Shown piece by piece: positions 6,150 to 7,005 of a stretch of 7,005 bases of DNA; position 1 is the first letter of the stretch; each line of letters opens with the position of its first letter. Both the position numbers and the translations under genes were made by a program. The notes under the pieces were generated by a model. The model had not been told where the DNA came from. It saw only the letters and a program-made list of their open reading frames with translations, and did not search any database. This DNA comes from an uncultured Collinsella sp. (GTDB lineage: Bacteria; Actinomycetota; Coriobacteriia; Coriobacteriales; Coriobacteriaceae). Location: positions 1 through 7,005 of the forward strand of contig CABSMX010000098.1 in assembly GCA_902478945.1 (NCBI GenBank), written 5' to 3'.

Positions 6150-6155
6150 AGTATA
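6150..6155 (-). promoter_or_regulatory. Possible -10 box of the tat-hyp cluster
   Basis: TATACT on the minus strand lies about 75 bases upstream of the tatA/B GTG, at the foot of the 6156-6183 hairpin. It fits the sigma-70 -10 consensus, but there is no recognisable -35 at the normal spacing (that region is the hairpin). TTGACC overlaps it from 6150, but no -10 follows at 17 bases. This is a weak call based on one hexamer. Confidence 0.25.
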
Positions 6156-6183
6156 GCGCCCGGACGCCAAAACGTCCGAGCGC
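6156..6183 (-). terminator. 11-bp hairpin between the STAS gene and the tat cluster
   Basis: On the minus strand GCGCTCGGACG (6183-6173) pairs with CGTCCGGGCGC (6166-6156) around a TTTTGG loop. This gives 11 pairs with one U-G wobble. It lies 44 bases past the STAS stop and is the best candidate for ending that transcript, although no T-run follows (TATACTTGACC instead). It could alternatively be an operator-like palindrome (CGGACG-N6-CGTCCG) upstream of the tat cluster. Confidence 0.5.
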
Positions 6184-6227
6184 ATCACAAACATATGCCA
6201 AACGGCACGCCCTTTTGGGGGCAAAGA

Positions 6228-6542
6228 TTATGCCGCCGTGATCGAAATCTCCTGGTCGACGCCCAGCAGCTGAACCACGCGCATCACCTGGGGCTGCACA
6301 TTAGTGCAGCTAAAGCGCTTACCGTGGTCGTCCGCGTGGTGCGCGGCGCCCACGAGCACGCCAATGCCCGTCGAATCGATGTAGCTCACCTGGGCAAAAT
6401 CGAGCTCAACGGCCTCAGTGGGCTGCTCGAGCGCCAGGTCGATAGCATTGCGCAGGCTATCGGCGTTAGAGATATCGATCTCGCCGGTTACCTTAATGGT
6501 GTAGATCTCCGGCGTGGGGTTGGTGGAAATACCCAAATCCAT
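6228..6542 (-). CDS. STAS-domain anti-sigma-factor antagonist (SpoIIAA/RsbV-like)
   Basis: A 104-residue single-domain STAS protein, the usual length for SpoIIAA/RsbV-type antagonists. These bind a partner anti-sigma kinase when unphosphorylated and so free a sigma factor. The conserved VTGEIDISNADSLR (18-31) and YIDSTGIGVLVG (54-65) are present; S57, in DSTG, is the predicted phosphorylation site. The C-terminal part (QVMRVVQLLGVDQEISI) fits the family's final helix and strand. ATG at 6542 follows AAAGGAG (6556-6550), 7 bases upstream. No RsbW/SpoIIAB kinase, phosphatase or sigma gene lies beside it in this window, so the regulon cannot be named. It sits 66 bases downstream of the aminotransferase gene in the same direction; whether it shares that gene's transcript is unclear because I see no clear terminator or promoter between them. 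Confidence 0.93.
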   Translation of the reverse strand: MDLGISTNPTPEIYTIKVTGEIDISNADSLRNAIDLALEQPTEAVELDFAQVSYIDSTGIGVLVGAAHHADDHGKRFSCTNVQPQVMRVVQLLGVDQEISITAA

Positions 6543-6549
6543 GTATACG

Positions 6550-6556
6550 CTCCTTT
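6550..6556 (-). promoter_or_regulatory. Shine-Dalgarno of the STAS gene
   Basis: AAAGGAG on the minus strand, 7 bases before the ATG at 6542, fixes the start of the STAS protein. Confidence 0.7.
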
Positions 6557-6608
6557 ACGTATCGAAAGTGCGGATAGTACTGGGCGCGGACTTGCGGGGC
6601 CCTAGGCG

Positions 6609-6976
6609 TTAGGCGCGCTCGGCACGAGCAAGCTCGGCAGCGACAAGCTTAACGGCCAGCACCAGCACGTCGAGCGCGGCCACCAGGTCCTCGACCGTGG
6701 GATAGCTCGGCGCAATACGGATGTTGGTATCGCGCGGATCCTTGCCATAGGGCCAGGTGGCACCGGCCGGCGTGAGCTTGACGCCCAGGTCGGCGCAAAG
6801 CGCGGCGACCTTCTGGGCCGAGCCCTCGGGACCATCGAAGCTTACAAAGTAGCCGCCGCGGGGGTGCGTCCAGGTGGCACAGCCCGTATCGCCCAGGCCC
6901 TCGGTGAGCTTGCGCTCAACGGCCTCAAAGCGCGGACGCAGGAACTCGGCATGCTTTTTCATGTGCTCCTTGACCG
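6609..6976 (-). CDS. PLP-dependent fold-type I aminotransferase, C-terminal fragment
   Basis: The last about 121 residues of a class I/II aminotransferase; the 5' part is lost at the fragment end. The frame stays open to the adapter, so the ATG at 6962 is an internal Met and not the start. The reading continues upstream as V-K-E-H-M-K-K-H. The segment has the small-domain features of the family: HMKKHAEFLRPRFEAVE, WTHPRGGYFVSFD, GVKLTPAGATWPYGKDP and NIRIAPSYP, whose Arg is expected to bind the substrate alpha-carboxylate. The PAGATxPYGxDPxDxNIRIAPSxP pattern is what I know from the actinobacterial aspartate/alanine-glyoxylate aminotransferase-like family (Pfam Asp_aminotransf). The PLP-binding Lys and Asp would be in the missing part. 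Substrate cannot be assigned. It ends at TAA (6611-6609), 66 bases before the STAS gene. Confidence 0.88.
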
Positions 6977-7005
6977 CTGTCTCTTATACACATCTGACGC
7001 TGCCG
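6977..7005 (-). other. Nextera (Tn5) sequencing adapter, right end
   Basis: This is not genomic sequence. CTGTCTCTTATACACATCT (6977-6995) is the reverse complement of the Tn5 mosaic end, and the remaining ten bases are the reverse complement of the Read-1 overhang. The same adapter arm is present at both ends. The last genomic base is 6976. Confidence 0.98.

Noticed and set aside
6209..6222. GCCC/GGGC hairpin just after the STAS stop as a terminator
   Set aside because: The stem is only 4 bp with no following T-run; the 11-bp hairpin at 6156-6183 is a better candidate.
6543..6608. Promoter for the STAS gene (TACTAT near 6576-6581)
   Set aside because: No -35 partner is seen at a usable distance, so I cannot support a promoter call.

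Overview
The window looks like one complete sequenced fragment and not a slice of a larger contig. Bases 1-31 and 6977-7005 are Nextera/Tn5 tagmentation adapter, so the genuine genomic insert is 32-6976 and both outermost genes are cut by the library fragmentation. The DNA is GC-rich with strong G/C third-position bias. The gene content and the protein style (archaeal-type TopA with four zinc ribbons and a histone-H1-like Lys/Ala/Thr tail, acidic Tat tails, a Lys/Pro/Ala-rich linker on a membrane protein) suggest a Coriobacteriia actinobacterium, most plausibly Collinsella or a relative. That placement is inference from the sequence alone.

Layout. 32-796 (+) is the 3' part of a single-pass membrane protein with a very acidic, partly repetitive extracytoplasmic domain. 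It converges on topA; the 164-base gap (797-960) holds a long 20-bp-arm inverted repeat, a GC-rich 12-bp hairpin and a 12-bp tandem duplication. Everything else is on the minus strand. In transcription order it reads: an aminotransferase 3' fragment (6609-6976), a STAS anti-sigma-factor antagonist (6228-6542), then a tight cluster tatA/B (5499-6074), tatC (4708-5499), hypA (4345-4701), hypB (3607-4290) and topA (961-3552).

How the genes fit. tatA/B and tatC overlap by one base (UAAUG), and hypA starts six bases after tatC with its Shine-Dalgarno inside the tatC 3' end, so at least these three appear translationally coupled. hypB and topA follow after gaps of about 54 bases each, each with its own good Shine-Dalgarno. 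TatA/B and TatC form a folded-protein export translocase. HypA and HypB deliver nickel to [NiFe] hydrogenases. Exported [NiFe] hydrogenases are a classical Tat cargo that is matured before export, so the pairing is functionally sensible, although no hydrogenase subunit is in the window. TopA is a relaxing topoisomerase with no obvious functional link to its neighbours. No RNA gene, CRISPR array or insertion sequence is visible, and no gene-free stretch exceeds 300 bases.

The most noteworthy points are the adapter ends (which create artefactual protein N-termini), the archaeal-type topoisomerase, the tat-hyp linkage, the 818-880 inverted repeat as a candidate dispersed element, and the repeated YYD..EDLD segments of the acidic membrane protein. 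I see no convincing wholly new multi-gene system.
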